The translations under genes and the position numbers were made by a program. Positions 1 through 9,245 of a stretch of 64,000 nucleotides of DNA are shown one piece after another (position 1 is the first letter of the stretch; each line of letters opens with the position of its first letter). The notes under the pieces were generated by a model that was not told the DNA's origin, did no database searches, and worked only from the letters and a program-made list of their open reading frames with translations. This DNA is from Bacteroidota bacterium (lineage in GTDB: Bacteria > Bacteroidota > Bacteroidia > Bacteroidales > Lentimicrobiaceae): the NCBI GenBank assembly GCA_009773455.1, contig WSXU01000001.1, positions 250,073 to 314,072 of the forward strand, in the 5' to 3' direction.

Positions 1-3000
1 GCCGTCAGTGCATCGGGTTGCGGCAGCTTCAGCGACGAAATGGTGATCTTCATCAACCAGAACCCGGATCTTGAATTTACCTGGAGCCCGGTTTGCGAAG
101 GACAGCCGACCAATTTCACCGTCGACCCGACCATTACCGATGTCAACGCCATCGCTGTATGGCACTGGAACTTCGGCGACGGATTCTATGCCAATGTGAT
201 GAATCCATCCCATACTTTCCCGGCTGTCGGAGCTTACGATGTAACCCTGACCGCTACAGATACGGCAGGCTACACCTCCATTCTCGTCCATACCGTCGAG
301 ATCAACAGCTCACCCATTGCCTTCTTCAGTTTCGACACACCAAACTGCCTCGGAACACCCACCCAGTTCCACAACCTCTCCTCAACCGAGAACGGTTACA
401 TCACACGCTGGGTATGGAGTTACGGCGATGGTTCAGTCAATGATACCATCTACTTCCCGAACGACCCGAACCCAACCCACGATTATGCCAATTCAGGTAT
501 TTTCGAGGTAAGCCTCAATGTTCTGAACTCATTCGGGTGTGAAAACACCTATTATACCCAGATCACCGTTACCCCGAACCCGGTAGCCAACTTCTACTAT
601 ACCACCCTTTGCGAAGACCTGCTGGTGAACTTCCAGGATGCCTCCTTCCCGAACGGTGCCGGTAATGTAGTCAGCTGGGCATGGAATTTCGACGATCCCG
701 CATCGGGCATCTTCAACCTGTCGGACCTCGAGGATCCGCAGCACATCTTCAGTGCCCCCGGAACCTATAATGTTACGCTGACCATCACCAATTTCAACAA
801 CTGCACCGGAACCATCACCAAACAGGTTACTGTTGGCGGTGCCCCGGCCGTTGATTTCACCTGGCAGTCGTCATGTGCCGAAGCCCTTACCAGCTTCTTC
901 ACCGATGCCACCGTGACCAACGTGAATGCCGTTGCAACATTTGCATGGGAATTCGGCGACGGCGGTCTGTCGAACCTGCAGGATCCGCAGCATCAGTATG
1001 CTACAGGTGGTGATTACAATGTAACCCTTACCATCACGGATACAGCCGGTTGCAGCAATACCATTTCCCACCTGGTACATGTCAGTCCGCTGCCGGTAGC
1101 CTTCTTCTACTACTCCGCACCGACCTGCTTCCAGACAGAAACCTCGTTCTTCGACCAGTCATACACAGAATCGGGATACATTACCGAATGGGAATGGATC
1201 TTCGGCGATGGCAACACCACCACCGTTACCTTCCCCAACAACCAGAATGTAACCCATCAGTATGCCAATGCCGGGTTCTACAATGCAACACTCAACATCA
1301 CGACTTCCGAAGGATGTGAAGCAACGGTCACCATACAGGTAGAGGTTATTCCGAATCCTGTGGCCAACTTCATCAATACCTCATCCTGCCTGGGTGAACC
1401 GGTAGAATTTACCGACCTGTCACAGCCCAACGGCGGTGGCCAGATCATCAGTTGGGCATGGGATTTCGGCGACCAGACCTCCGGCGTAAACAACAATTCA
1501 GGCCTGCAGAACCCGTCGCATGTGTTTGCACAGCCGGGAACCTACACCGTTAGCCTGATTGTCACCACCACGAACACCTGTGCCGATACGACCACCAGGG
1601 TCATTACCATTGCCCCTGCCCCGTTTGCTGAATTCGCTTTCACCAGCGGATGTTCTAACGACACCATCCAGTTCACCAGTTCCACTTATGTCGATCCTAC
1701 CACAACCCTTACCTGGTTCTGGGAATTCGGCGACGGAACCACCTCAACCGACACTGACCCGCAGCACATCTACATGAGCCAGGGTGTCTATATGGTTAAC
1801 CTTACCATCACCGATACCGCCGGCTGTACAGCCATGGTAACGCATCCGGTAAGTGTAATCCCCGGACCGGTTGCCCTGTTTAACTTCACCGCTCCGGCAT
1901 GTTCGGGCTCTGATGTAGCATTCAACGATATGTCGGTGGCCCAGGGCAGCGTGATTACTTCATGGCTGTGGGATTTCGGCGACGGAAACACACAACTGGT
2001 CACAGCACCGGGCAATCCCGATGTAACCCATGTGTATGCAAATGCCGGTACCTATACCGTAACCCTCACGGTTACCAACCTCGAAGGCTGCGATGCGGAA
2101 ACAAGCATGAATGTTGAAATCGTTGTCGGACCAACCGCTGAATTTGTCTTCGAAGAGGGTTGCCTCGGCACACCGGTAGCATTCACCGACCTTACCACCA
2201 CCAACGGAGGCCCCGCCATCGTTCAGTGGCTGTGGAACTTCGGCGATCCCGCATCGGGCGTCTCAAACACCTCGAGCCTGCAGAATCCGGTACACATCTT
2301 CAATACAGCCGGCACCTTCACTGTACTCCTCACCTCAACCAGCGCAAGCGGTTGCCAGGATACCGTACAGCACAGCGTTGTTGTTACCCCGCTGCCTGCC
2401 GTAGCCTTTATCGTTACTTCAGGTACCTGCGTCGGTGCTCCTGTATCGTTCGAAGCCGACCCGGCCGTGATGGATGTTACGACCATCGCCTCCTGGGAAT
2501 GGAATTTCGGCGACGGCAGTCCGGTCTCTACCTCACCCACCCCGACCCATATTTATGTGGTTGCCAATACATTTGATGTAACGCTCACCGTTGTCGACAA
2601 CGACGGCTGCACGAACACCATCACCCAGCAGGTCACCATCGGTGCACTGCCGGTGGCCGCCTTCTCGTTCATCAGCGCCTGCGTCGAAAACGGCACCTCA
2701 TTCACCGACCTGTCGTACACCAACACCGGCGAACGGATTGTTTCCTGGTCATGGCTGTTCAACGATCCGAATGCTGCCCCGGGCACCGATACCTCTACAT
2801 TACAGAACCCGGTATACTATTATTCACAGCAGGGTCTGTACAATGTAACCCTGACCGTGGTCACCGAAAACGGCTGCGAAGGATCCATCACCATTCCTGT
2901 ACAGGTATTCCCTGCCCCGGTCCCGGCATTCAGTTATGTTACCAATGCCTGCGCCAACGGAGCCGTTGCCTTCCAGGATGAGTCGACCAGTTACATGGGC

Positions 3001-5046
3001 GCCATCGTTGGATGGGAATGGGAATTCGAACCGGGTTATACCTCAAACCTCCAAAACCCGCACCACATCTTCTATCACACCGATAGTTGCTACAACGTAC
3101 AGCTGATCGTGACCGATCTCCGTGGCTGCACCGATACCATCGTTCAGGAGGTATGCATACCTGCCGGACTCCAGGTGAACATCGACTATACCACCACCTG
3201 TTCAGGTGACAGCACATGGTTCAGCCCTGTGGTTGTAACCCCTGTAGGCGACTCACTGGTATCGTTCAACTGGAACTTCGACGATCAGGCTTCAGGCATC
3301 TACAATACATCAACCATCAGCAATCCGGTACACTATTTCCAGAGCCCGGGCTCCTACCTGGTCTCCCTTGTCACCATCGACGAAAACAACTGTGAAACCA
3401 CCGTTTACCAGAATGTTGACGTGATACCGTTGCCTGTTCCTTCGTTCAGCTATACCGCCGGAACCTGCGACAGCACCATTTACTTTACAGATCTGTCGAG
3501 CGGTAACGGTGAAACCATCGCAACATGGATCTGGAACTACGGCGACGGCATCAGCGATACGCTGCATACCAGCCCTGCCGATACTTCGCATTACTACGCT
3601 ACATCAGGTATATTCGACGTCAGCCTGACCACCATCACCATCAACGGATGCCAGGCCGTGTATAACCTGAGTGTCGACCGCATGCCATGCATCACTGCCG
3701 GTTTCGAGGCCATGGATACCCTCACCTGTGAGCGCCATGAGCTTACCTTCGAAGACCGCTCTGTCTGCGGCAATCCGATCGACAACTGGGCATGGGACTT
3801 TGGCGATGGTGAAACCCTTGTTTACACGGTTGCACAGCCATCGGTAACCCACATCTACCAGCTGAGCGGCACCTATAATGTAAGCCTCGTGGTCTCCACC
3901 ACCGTTGCCGGAAAGACCGTAAGCGACACCATTTCGCAGACTGTAAAGGTACTGGCTTCACCGGTTGCCGCCTTTGCTGCCGCCGATGTTTGTCTGAACC
4001 AGAACACCTTCTTCACCGACCAGTCGACCTGGAACGAATCCAAGATCGATGAGTGGCAGTGGGATTTCGGTGACCTCCAGTCGGTTTACGATACCACCTC
4101 GCTGCGCAATCCTGCTTACCAGTACAGTCGTGCCGGTATCTACACAGCCTTCCTCACCGTTACCAACGAGTTCGGATGTACCGATACCGTAAGCCATTCA
4201 CTCAGGGTCAATCACCTGCCGGTGGCCGACTTTACCTACAGCCTGGCCTGTATGAACAACCATACCTTCTTCACCGATATCAGCGACAGCGCCGATGCCT
4301 CCATCGATCAGTGGTGGTGGAAATTCAGCGACTCACTGAATATGCTCGGTCTGGCAGGCGTACAGAACCCCGACTTTATCTTTGACAATGTCGGCAACTA
4401 CCTGGTCGAACTCACCGTGGTTGATACCAACGGATGTGCCGATACCATTGCCAGAGAGCTCGTTGTGAATCCGAAACCCACCAGTGCCTTCTCTATGACC
4501 GACAACTACGAGAACACACAGGGCAGGGTGCTCTTTACCAACGGATCCATCGGCGCCACCGCCTATGAATGGGACTTCAGCACAGGTGTGCAGTCGTTTG
4601 CCATCGACCCGGTAATTGACTTCACCAGCGACGGCAGCTACATCGTGACCCTTGTTTCATTGAATGAATTCGGATGCCCCGATACCCTGAGGATGGAATA
4701 CAACCTGATGTTCAAGGGACTCTGGATACCCAATGCCTTCTCTCCGAACAATCCGAACGAAGCAGTAAGGCTGTTCAAACCGGTGGGTGTTAACCTCGAA
4801 GCCTTCACCATCGAAGTTTACGACACCTGGGGCAATGTTCTGTGGACCTCAAGCGCCCTTGATGAAAACGGTTCGCCGACCGAAGGCTGGAACGGTAACT
4901 TCAACGGCACCATGGTACAGCAGGATGTCTATATGTGGAAAGCCTCGGCCGTGTTCAAAGACGGAACCATCTGGCAGGGTACCGATGTCGGGAAAAACAC
5001 CAACATCCCGCAGAAGACCTACGGAACAGTAACCATGGTCCGATAA
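1..5046 (+). CDS. Giant PKD-repeat surface protein with type B T9SS sorting domain (5' partial)
   Basis: The reading frame is open from base 1, so the N-terminus and signal peptide lie upstream of the window. The visible part holds about 18 tandem PKD-like Ig domains, each marked by a W-x-W-x-F/Y-G-D-G type core or the variant F-x-D-P-A-S-G. The last ~105 residues (from LWIPNAFSPNNPNE) match the gliding-motility-associated C-terminal domain (CHU_C, TIGR04131 type) used as a type B type IX secretion signal, with the typical VYDTWGNVLW and GWNGNFNG blocks. Such proteins are exported by the T9SS and act as surface adhesins or structural filaments; ligand unknown. The PorP/SprF gene 39 bp downstream is the usual partner of type B cargo. 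The first ten PKD units follow an ABC triplet order with a period near 780 bp. Family certain, function inferred. Confidence 0.93.
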   Translation, partial: AVSASGCGSFSDEMVIFINQNPDLEFTWSPVCEGQPTNFTVDPTITDVNAIAVWHWNFGDGFYANVMNPSHTFPAVGAYDVTLTATDTAGYTSILVHTVEINSSPIAFFSFDTPNCLGTPTQFHNLSSTENGYITRWVWSYGDGSVNDTIYFPNDPNPTHDYANSGIFEVSLNVLNSFGCENTYYTQITVTPNPVANFYYTTLCEDLLVNFQDASFPNGAGNVVSWAWNFDDPASGIFNLSDLEDPQHIFSAPGTYNVTLTITNFNNCTGTITKQVTVGGAPAVDFTWQSSCAEALTSFFTDATVTNVNAVATFAWEFGDGGLSNLQDPQHQYATGGDYNVTLTITDTAGCSNTISHLVHVSPLPVAFFYYSAPTCFQTETSFFDQSYTESGYITEWEWIFGDGNTTTVTFPNNQNVTHQYANAGFYNATLNITTSEGCEATVTIQVEVIPNPVANFINTSSCLGEPVEFTDLSQPNGGGQIISWAWDFGDQTSGVNNNSGLQNPSHVFAQPGTYTVSLIVTTTNTCADTTTRVITIAPAPFAEFAFTSGCSNDTIQFTSSTYVDPTTTLTWFWEFGDGTTSTDTDPQHIYMSQGVYMVNLTITDTAGCTAMVTHPVSVIPGPVALFNFTAPACSGSDVAFNDMSVAQGSVITSWLWDFGDGNTQLVTAPGNPDVTHVYANAGTYTVTLTVTNLEGCDAETSMNVEIVVGPTAEFVFEEGCLGTPVAFTDLTTTNGGPAIVQWLWNFGDPASGVSNTSSLQNPVHIFNTAGTFTVLLTSTSASGCQDTVQHSVVVTPLPAVAFIVTSGTCVGAPVSFEADPAVMDVTTIASWEWNFGDGSPVSTSPTPTHIYVVANTFDVTLTVVDNDGCTNTITQQVTIGALPVAAFSFISACVENGTSFTDLSYTNTGERIVSWSWLFNDPNAAPGTDTSTLQNPVYYYSQQGLYNVTLTVVTENGCEGSITIPVQVFPAPVPAFSYVTNACANGAVAFQDESTSYMGAIVGWEWEFEPGYTSNLQNPHHIFYHTDSCYNVQLIVTDLRGCTDTIVQEVCIPAGLQVNIDYTTTCSGDSTWFSPVVVTPVGDSLVSFNWNFDDQASGIYNTSTISNPVHYFQSPGSYLVSLVTIDENNCETTVYQNVDVIPLPVPSFSYTAGTCDSTIYFTDLSSGNGETIATWIWNYGDGISDTLHTSPADTSHYYATSGIFDVSLTTITINGCQAVYNLSVDRMPCITAGFEAMDTLTCERHELTFEDRSVCGNPIDNWAWDFGDGETLVYTVAQPSVTHIYQLSGTYNVSLVVSTTVAGKTVSDTISQTVKVLASPVAAFAAADVCLNQNTFFTDQSTWNESKIDEWQWDFGDLQSVYDTTSLRNPAYQYSRAGIYTAFLTVTNEFGCTDTVSHSLRVNHLPVADFTYSLACMNNHTFFTDISDSADASIDQWWWKFSDSLNMLGLAGVQNPDFIFDNVGNYLVELTVVDTNGCADTIARELVVNPKPTSAFSMTDNYENTQGRVLFTNGSIGATAYEWDFSTGVQSFAIDPVIDFTSDGSYIVTLVSLNEFGCPDTLRMEYNLMFKGLWIPNAFSPNNPNEAVRLFKPVGVNLEAFTIEVYDTWGNVLWTSSALDENGSPTEGWNGNFNGTMVQQDVYMWKASAVFKDGTIWQGTDVGKNTNIPQKTYGTVTMVR

Positions 5047-5085
5047 GCCTGAAACGAATTAAAGCAACCAGAAAAACTCAATGTC

Positions 5086-6207
5086 ATGAAAAATATAAGG
5101 ATTTACCTGCTGATCATACTCGCAGTACTGCTTTCAGATTTCGCAAAGGCACAGGATCCTCTTTTCTCGCAGTTCTACAACAACCCGGTGTATTACAACC
5201 CCGGGGCAGTGGGACTCACGCCCGGCCTCAGGGCCAGGTTCACGGTACGCGACCAGTGGCCGCAACTGCCTGCCGACCTGCGCAACTATACCTTCAGCAT
5301 GGATATTGCCGAACGCAATATTCCGGGCTCGGGAGGTCTGGGACTGATGGTGATGTCGGACAATGCCGGCTCAGGTTACATGAAAACCTCTACAGTCGGG
5401 ATCTCTACCGCGGTAAGGGTTCCGCTTCAGGACAACATGGTGACCCAGGTCGGTATCATGACCTCTTTTGTTCAGAAAAGAATCAACTGGGACAACCTGG
5501 TCTTTACCGACCAGCTGAACCCTGTGTACGGAAACATCTATGAATCGAGCTTCCAGGAGCCCGGCAGCGGCAACATCTTCTATCCCGACTTCTCATGCGG
5601 GGGCGTCTTCAGGTTTACCGAAAGCAGCAATATGTTCAGCGCCATCCAGGGAACCTTCGGACTGGCCGTACACCACCTGTTCAGGCCGAACGAATCATTC
5701 ATCGGACTCACCTCCCCCCTGCCGCGTAAGCTGGCCATTACGGGAGACCTGGTTTTTGAAATCAACGGCGACAACGACAAGCTTTACTTCCAGCGCCAGG
5801 ATAAAGGTGCCGCAAGGAACACCTTTAAATTCAACCCCGGGTTTATCTATGAATCACAGGCCGACTTCAAGACCTACGCCGTTGGTGTGAATATTCTCAA
5901 ATCATCGATTTACTCCGGGGTGTGGTTCCGCAACCGCACCAGCGAGCTGGCCAAATCGAACGACCTGATCTTTATGTTGGGTATCAATGCGCCGTTCACC
6001 AGCCTTACCCGCATGAAAATCAATTACACCTACGACTTTGTGCTGACTGAAATCAGAACGGCCACCGGCTGCTCACACGAGATTTCGATCACCATCGAAC
6101 TCGACGACTTTAACATGTTCCAGCGCAGCGGCAACAGGGGCGGCGGATTCGGGTTCTCGACCCGCAACCACCGTTCGATGGAAGAACTCCAGTGCTGCCC
6201 GTTCTAA
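5086..6207 (+). CDS. PorP/SprF family type IX secretion system outer-membrane protein
   Basis: A 373-residue protein with an N-terminal signal peptide (hydrophobic stretch at residues 5-20, cleavage likely after AKA/QDP). The mature start DPLFSQFYNNPVYYNPGAVG is the signature opening of PorP/SprF proteins. The remainder looks like an outer-membrane beta-barrel with alternating aromatic strands and FNPGF and YTYDF motifs. The family works with the T9SS and is commonly encoded directly after a type B sorted giant protein, where it probably anchors or helps export that protein. It lies 39 bp after the PKD gene on the same strand and is followed by a strong terminator, so the two likely form one transcript. 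Which T9SS paralogue this is cannot be decided from sequence alone. Confidence 0.93.
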   Translation: MKNIRIYLLIILAVLLSDFAKAQDPLFSQFYNNPVYYNPGAVGLTPGLRARFTVRDQWPQLPADLRNYTFSMDIAERNIPGSGGLGLMVMSDNAGSGYMKTSTVGISTAVRVPLQDNMVTQVGIMTSFVQKRINWDNLVFTDQLNPVYGNIYESSFQEPGSGNIFYPDFSCGGVFRFTESSNMFSAIQGTFGLAVHHLFRPNESFIGLTSPLPRKLAITGDLVFEINGDNDKLYFQRQDKGAARNTFKFNPGFIYESQADFKTYAVGVNILKSSIYSGVWFRNRTSELAKSNDLIFMLGINAPFTSLTRMKINYTYDFVLTEIRTATGCSHEISITIELDDFNMFQRSGNRGGGFGFSTRNHRSMEELQCCPF

Positions 6208-6256
6208 CAAAGATAATGCGATCCCCCCGACCATTAATTCTGAAATGGTTTTCGCG

Positions 6257-6283
6257 AAAAAGCCCCTTCACCGGGGCTTTTTT
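6257..6283 (+). terminator. Rho-independent terminator after the PKD/PorP operon
   Basis: A perfect 10-bp stem AAAAAGCCCC (6257-6266) and GGGGCTTTTT (6273-6282) encloses a 6-nt loop TTCACC and ends in a T run. It lies 50 bp after the porP stop codon. Confidence 0.88.
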
Positions 6284-7038
6284 ATTTTAATTTGAACAGG
6301 AAAAATCAACCTGACACCAAAACACGAAGACACCAGTCTTCCTTGCTGAAAAATGAAGTCTTTATAATGCATCAGAACTACCTGCGCTTCTACTTTTTGC
6401 TTCCAGAGACAATATCCGTGACCATCCGTAAAATCAGCGTCACCCGTGTTCTAAATGCTGCAGGATGCCAGAACCATTACATCCGCACATCCCTCCCCGG
6501 GATTATTTTCTCTTCACAGTGACCTTTTCCCAGTTTCGTCCTGATCCGTTTTTAAAAAGCCGTACGGCTTTTATACAAAACATAAGGATGATTTCCTGAA
6601 AACATAAGCATGTTTTCTCCAAAAGCCGTACGGCTTTTCTGACACCGGTCAGCATTGTTTCAACAGGCGATAGTATTTAAGTGCAGACAACCAAAACCCT
6701 ATTCCGCAAGGCTATCTTGAAAATCTGGTTACCCTCTCCTTTCAGGAGAATGACGTTGGAAAATGGCTATGTTTGTTGGTTGGCAGTTTTTTATTTCAAT
6801 GAAAAAAGGTAATCATTGTCACTAAGGTTATATGATAATACTTCTTTCCAATATACGCATTACAGTCCCAGTATTAAAACTTTCAATAAGTATTTTTCTG
6901 CCTCAACTCTAAATATAACAAGCGGAATTTAGGAAAGGGTTAAATTGCTTTAATAAGAATTTCATTTTGTTCATACAAATTATTGGCCCATTAGAAGGTA
7001 AATGCTGGTTTGAGAATATAGAATTAGTAATTCGATAT
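6284..7038. other. 755-bp gene-free stretch at the border of the AT-rich island
   Basis: No convincing gene is seen. The only plus-strand frame (6292-6522) lacks protein-like composition and family similarity. The part up to about 6.7 kb resembles the host in base composition and holds two copies of an 18-bp palindrome. From about 6.75 kb the sequence becomes strongly AT-rich, the start of the accessory island. Confidence 0.6.
6555..6638. repeat. Pair of identical 18-bp palindromes around a smaller inverted repeat
   Basis: AAAAGCCGTACGGCTTTT occurs at 6555-6572 and again at 6621-6638, a perfect palindrome each time. Between them the phrase AAAACATAAG(G/C)ATG is repeated twice, and the second copy forms AAAACAT-AAGC-ATGTTTT. 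The spacing of 66 bp start to start is suggestive of a protein-binding or structured element; role unknown. Confidence 0.7.
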
Positions 7039-7533
7039 CTAGGAGATAAGACTTAAAGAAAGATCAAAAATTTCTCCAGCAATTCTTTGTAATCTAATTT
7101 CCTTCCAAGGCATAACCAGATTTTTATCAGACTCAACGAAAGACTTAATTTTATCATTAAACATGATATTATGAAAACTAAATTGAAGACTAAAGATCTC
7201 AATATATGCACATTTTGATTCTGGATTTATATAGAATGTTAAGTCATATTTATTGTATCTTAGGCTTATGAGATAATGCATTATTCTACTAACATTACCT
7301 TTAATATCATTATACTCAATCAAGGCTTTATACTTAGGCTGTTTTATCGCAGCATTTAATAAATTTAATGATGCAAATATTCGAAATAAATCGAATATAC
7401 TATTTGCATTATTCTTTATTAGTTCCTTTGCCTTTTTGACTTTAATCTCAGTAATATCCGAAATAAACTCATTGTTCTGGGCAAGCACTTTTAAGAATTC
7501 GATTTTTTCATGCATTGAAGGATTTTGATTCAT
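7039..7533 (-). CDS. Hypothetical protein in the AT-rich island
   Basis: A 164-residue protein that I do not recognise. It is rich in Lys, Asn, Ile and Phe, as expected of an AT-rich region. The first half looks helical (alternating charged and Leu/Ile residues up to about residue 70). The second half has beta-like segments such as YDLTFYINPES and CAYIEIFSLQFSFHNI, then a C-terminal WKEIRLQRIAGEIF block. No signal peptide or membrane segment is seen. I find no GGDEF/Cas10-palm (GGDD) or polymerase-beta (GSxxxGT) motif, so it is not an obvious nucleotide cyclase for the upstream 2TM-beta/2H pair. A gap of about 176 bp separates it from the 2H gene, so co-transcription is possible but not shown. 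Confidence 0.7.
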   Translation of the reverse strand: MNQNPSMHEKIEFLKVLAQNNEFISDITEIKVKKAKELIKNNANSIFDLFRIFASLNLLNAAIKQPKYKALIEYNDIKGNVSRIMHYLISLRYNKYDLTFYINPESKCAYIEIFSLQFSFHNIMFNDKIKSFVESDKNLVMPWKEIRLQRIAGEIFDLSLSLIS

Positions 7534-7709
7534 AAAAAACTGGTTTAAATGTTTTACAATAATAAATATACAAGTACACCCTTAATCTATTGACAATTAA
7601 TTATATTGAATTAAAAAGATTATTAAGAATTGTTTAAGTAATATTCCATCTAACAAAAGTTTTAAAAGTGTAAACATTGAATTGTCAATACTAGGTTAAT
7701 AACTTCAAA

Positions 7710-8309
7710 TTAAGGGAACTCAAAAGCTCGGATCGAACCAAGGCAACTGCCCCAAGGACCACTATATGAAACCTCAATGCTATCCCCGTACCAATTTGAT
7801 CCTATATGATATTCTTCAAGGAATTCTTCAATTTCTTCATAATTATTATTAATATAAGCTATAGATATATGAGGCGCTTCAGAAATGATATCCCAACCTA
7901 ATGGTTGTATCCATTTTGATATCCTATCCTTCAGATCTCTTTTTAATTCATTTATTTGATTTGATTGGTCTGTATGAATGAATATATAATTTTTCTTTGG
8001 CTTTACTAATATTGGTCTGGTAGGAGTAATTTCAATAGGATTCATTTCTTGGGCTAATTCATAAATCTCATTTAAGATTGAATTGAAATTATTCTCATTA
8101 GTCACAAATCCTGAATATAAGGTCAAATGAGGAATTTGGAAAGATTTTGGCGAAAAATCAATACTGCTTTTTGTCAATCGTTGAATCTCTCGATTGAGTT
8201 CGATGCAATAATTAGAGATATCACCTCGAAGGGGGAAATGAATATTAATTTTAGTCCCTGTCCGACTTTCTTTTTGATCTATTAGTGCTTTGATAAAATT
8301 ATCTTTCAT
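7710..8309 (-). CDS. 2H phosphoesterase superfamily protein (LigT/2'-5' RNA ligase-like)
   Basis: Two H-hydrophobic-[T/S]-hydrophobic motifs define the 2H fold: PHLTLYSGF and APHISIAYI, at residues 72-75 and 158-161 when counted from the longest possible start at 8342. Their spacing of 86 residues and the total length near 200 fit the LigT/cyclic phosphodiesterase group. Family members hydrolyse or ligate 2'-5' or 2',3'-cyclic phosphodiester bonds, and some degrade immune nucleotide signals (phage Acb1, mammalian AKAP7). I chose the ATG at 8309 because it follows AAGAAA, 10 bp after the stop of the upstream 2TM-beta gene. Starting at 8342 would overlap that gene by 23 bp. Either way the two genes are tightly coupled. 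The substrate is unknown; a role in turning over the ligand of the neighbouring receptor-like protein is inference. Confidence 0.8.
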   Translation of the reverse strand: MKDNFIKALIDQKESRTGTKINIHFPLRGDISNYCIELNREIQRLTKSSIDFSPKSFQIPHLTLYSGFVTNENNFNSILNEIYELAQEMNPIEITPTRPILVKPKKNYIFIHTDQSNQINELKRDLKDRISKWIQPLGWDIISEAPHISIAYINNNYEEIEEFLEEYHIGSNWYGDSIEVSYSGPWGSCLGSIRAFEFP

Positions 8310-8319
8310 TTTCTTAGTT

Positions 8320-8946
8320 TTAAAATTTATTTTGAAGTTCATAAGATACCCAGCTTAATTCAACTATTCCCTTTGTTTGAGGGTCTCTATCGGTAAAATA
8401 CTTACCATAAAGTCTTTTGGGATTCTCATTCTCAAAAAGATGCAATATACTATAACCACTAAAGATGCTTTTAGGTATATTCCTTCCAATAATTTCTGCT
8501 GCATCACCTTGCCATAAAAAACAAAGAGAAAAATTATTCTCAGAATCATCACTTCCAATTTCGGCAATGTGGCTTATAGATACTCCTCTACTAGAATAAC
8601 TATATATCCATACCTTAGTCAGTGTTTGCCTTATTTCAACAACAAATCTATGCGGGTTATTTTCATCAACTCGATTTAATGTCCCTTCCCATCTTCCCCG
8701 AAAATCAGGTGAAATATTCAACCAGGTACGATAGTTTTGAATCCATGCCCAATGCCAACAATTTTTCTCTAAAAACCACCATAATATTGAGATAGGCAGC
8801 ATAATAAATCCATAGTGAATCAAAACTTCTACTATTTTCCCAGTATCTTCTCTATGCCAGACAAGTAAGACTAATGCAAAAACTAATATACTTATTAGCC
8901 CTGAAATTGTAAGCATGCTTTTTACATTGATGCGATATGGTTTCAT
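8320..8946 (-). CDS. Two-TM beta-barrel protein of the Cap15 / S-2TMbeta type (cyclic-nucleotide receptor-effector candidate)
   Basis: A 208-residue protein with two N-terminal membrane helices (about residues 11-30 and 41-60), then a soluble beta-rich domain from about residue 78. The soluble part opens with SPDFRGRWEGTL, continues with an EIRQTLTKVWI strand and ends with RLYGKYFTDRDPQTKGIVEL. As I recall the family, this matches the order of CBASS Cap15 proteins (TPDLNGxWxG, then a ...GEYWTDR block). Cap15 proteins bind a cyclic dinucleotide through the barrel and disrupt the inner membrane. A related 2TM-beta effector is used in the mCpol/Panoptes system. No CD-NTase, mCpol or SAVED gene is seen nearby; the next gene is a 2H phosphoesterase. 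Family call is by eye; function is inference. Confidence 0.72.
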   Translation of the reverse strand: MKPYRINVKSMLTISGLISILVFALVLLVWHREDTGKIVEVLIHYGFIMLPISILWWFLEKNCWHWAWIQNYRTWLNISPDFRGRWEGTLNRVDENNPHRFVVEIRQTLTKVWIYSYSSRGVSISHIAEIGSDDSENNFSLCFLWQGDAAEIIGRNIPKSIFSGYSILHLFENENPKRLYGKYFTDRDPQTKGIVELSWVSYELQNKF

Positions 8947-9041
8947 GGTTAAATATTTTTACGTTTTAATTTTATCTTTATTGAAAGTTGAAGATTGTAC
9001 TTATTTTTTTATAAATTAGGTTTCTCTATTTTAATCCGACA

Positions 9042-9245
9042 TTGCCGCTAACTATTTACTATACTCACAATACAAACTCATTTAAACGCTTCGAAACATC
9101 CCTAAATAATTACTTCAGCCTCTAAATGCAAATCCGAAACGATCAACTCAACCAACCTTTGCCTGTCCAAATGGCTGTCTCTTAAAGCAACCACCCGGCA
9201 TCCCCACAAAACTAACAAAAATAAATATCATAGCAAAACACAACA
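9042..9245 (-). repeat. Direct repeat copy A (about 200 bp), upstream of the 2TM-beta gene
   Basis: This segment matches 10194-10386 in the same orientation. The best part, 9194-9245, is identical over 52 bp (from CCCGGCATCC to ACACAACA); the rest is diverged but alignable, for example ACAAACTCATYTAA and YTTTGCMTGTCCAMATG. It lies within the gene-free stretch 8947-9506, on the 5' side of the minus-strand 2TM-beta gene. The rest of that stretch, 9246-9506, is AT-rich and I see no gene in it. Confidence 0.8.
9148..9231 (-). CDS. Possible 27-residue microprotein in repeat copy A
   Basis: A short minus-strand frame begins MIFIFVSFVGMPGG, has a single Cys and ends after GQAKVG. Its first 13 residues are identical to those of the microprotein frame in copy B. 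There is no clear Shine-Dalgarno site, and identity of the underlying DNA continues beyond the start codon, so the similarity may come from the repeat rather than from coding pressure. Could equally be non-coding. Confidence 0.22.
   Translation of the reverse strand: MIFIFVSFVGMPGGCFKRQPFGQAKVG

Noticed and set aside
6292-6522. 76-residue plus-strand frame after the PorP terminator
   Set aside because: Composition is not protein-like, it has no family blocks, and it begins right after a strong terminator.
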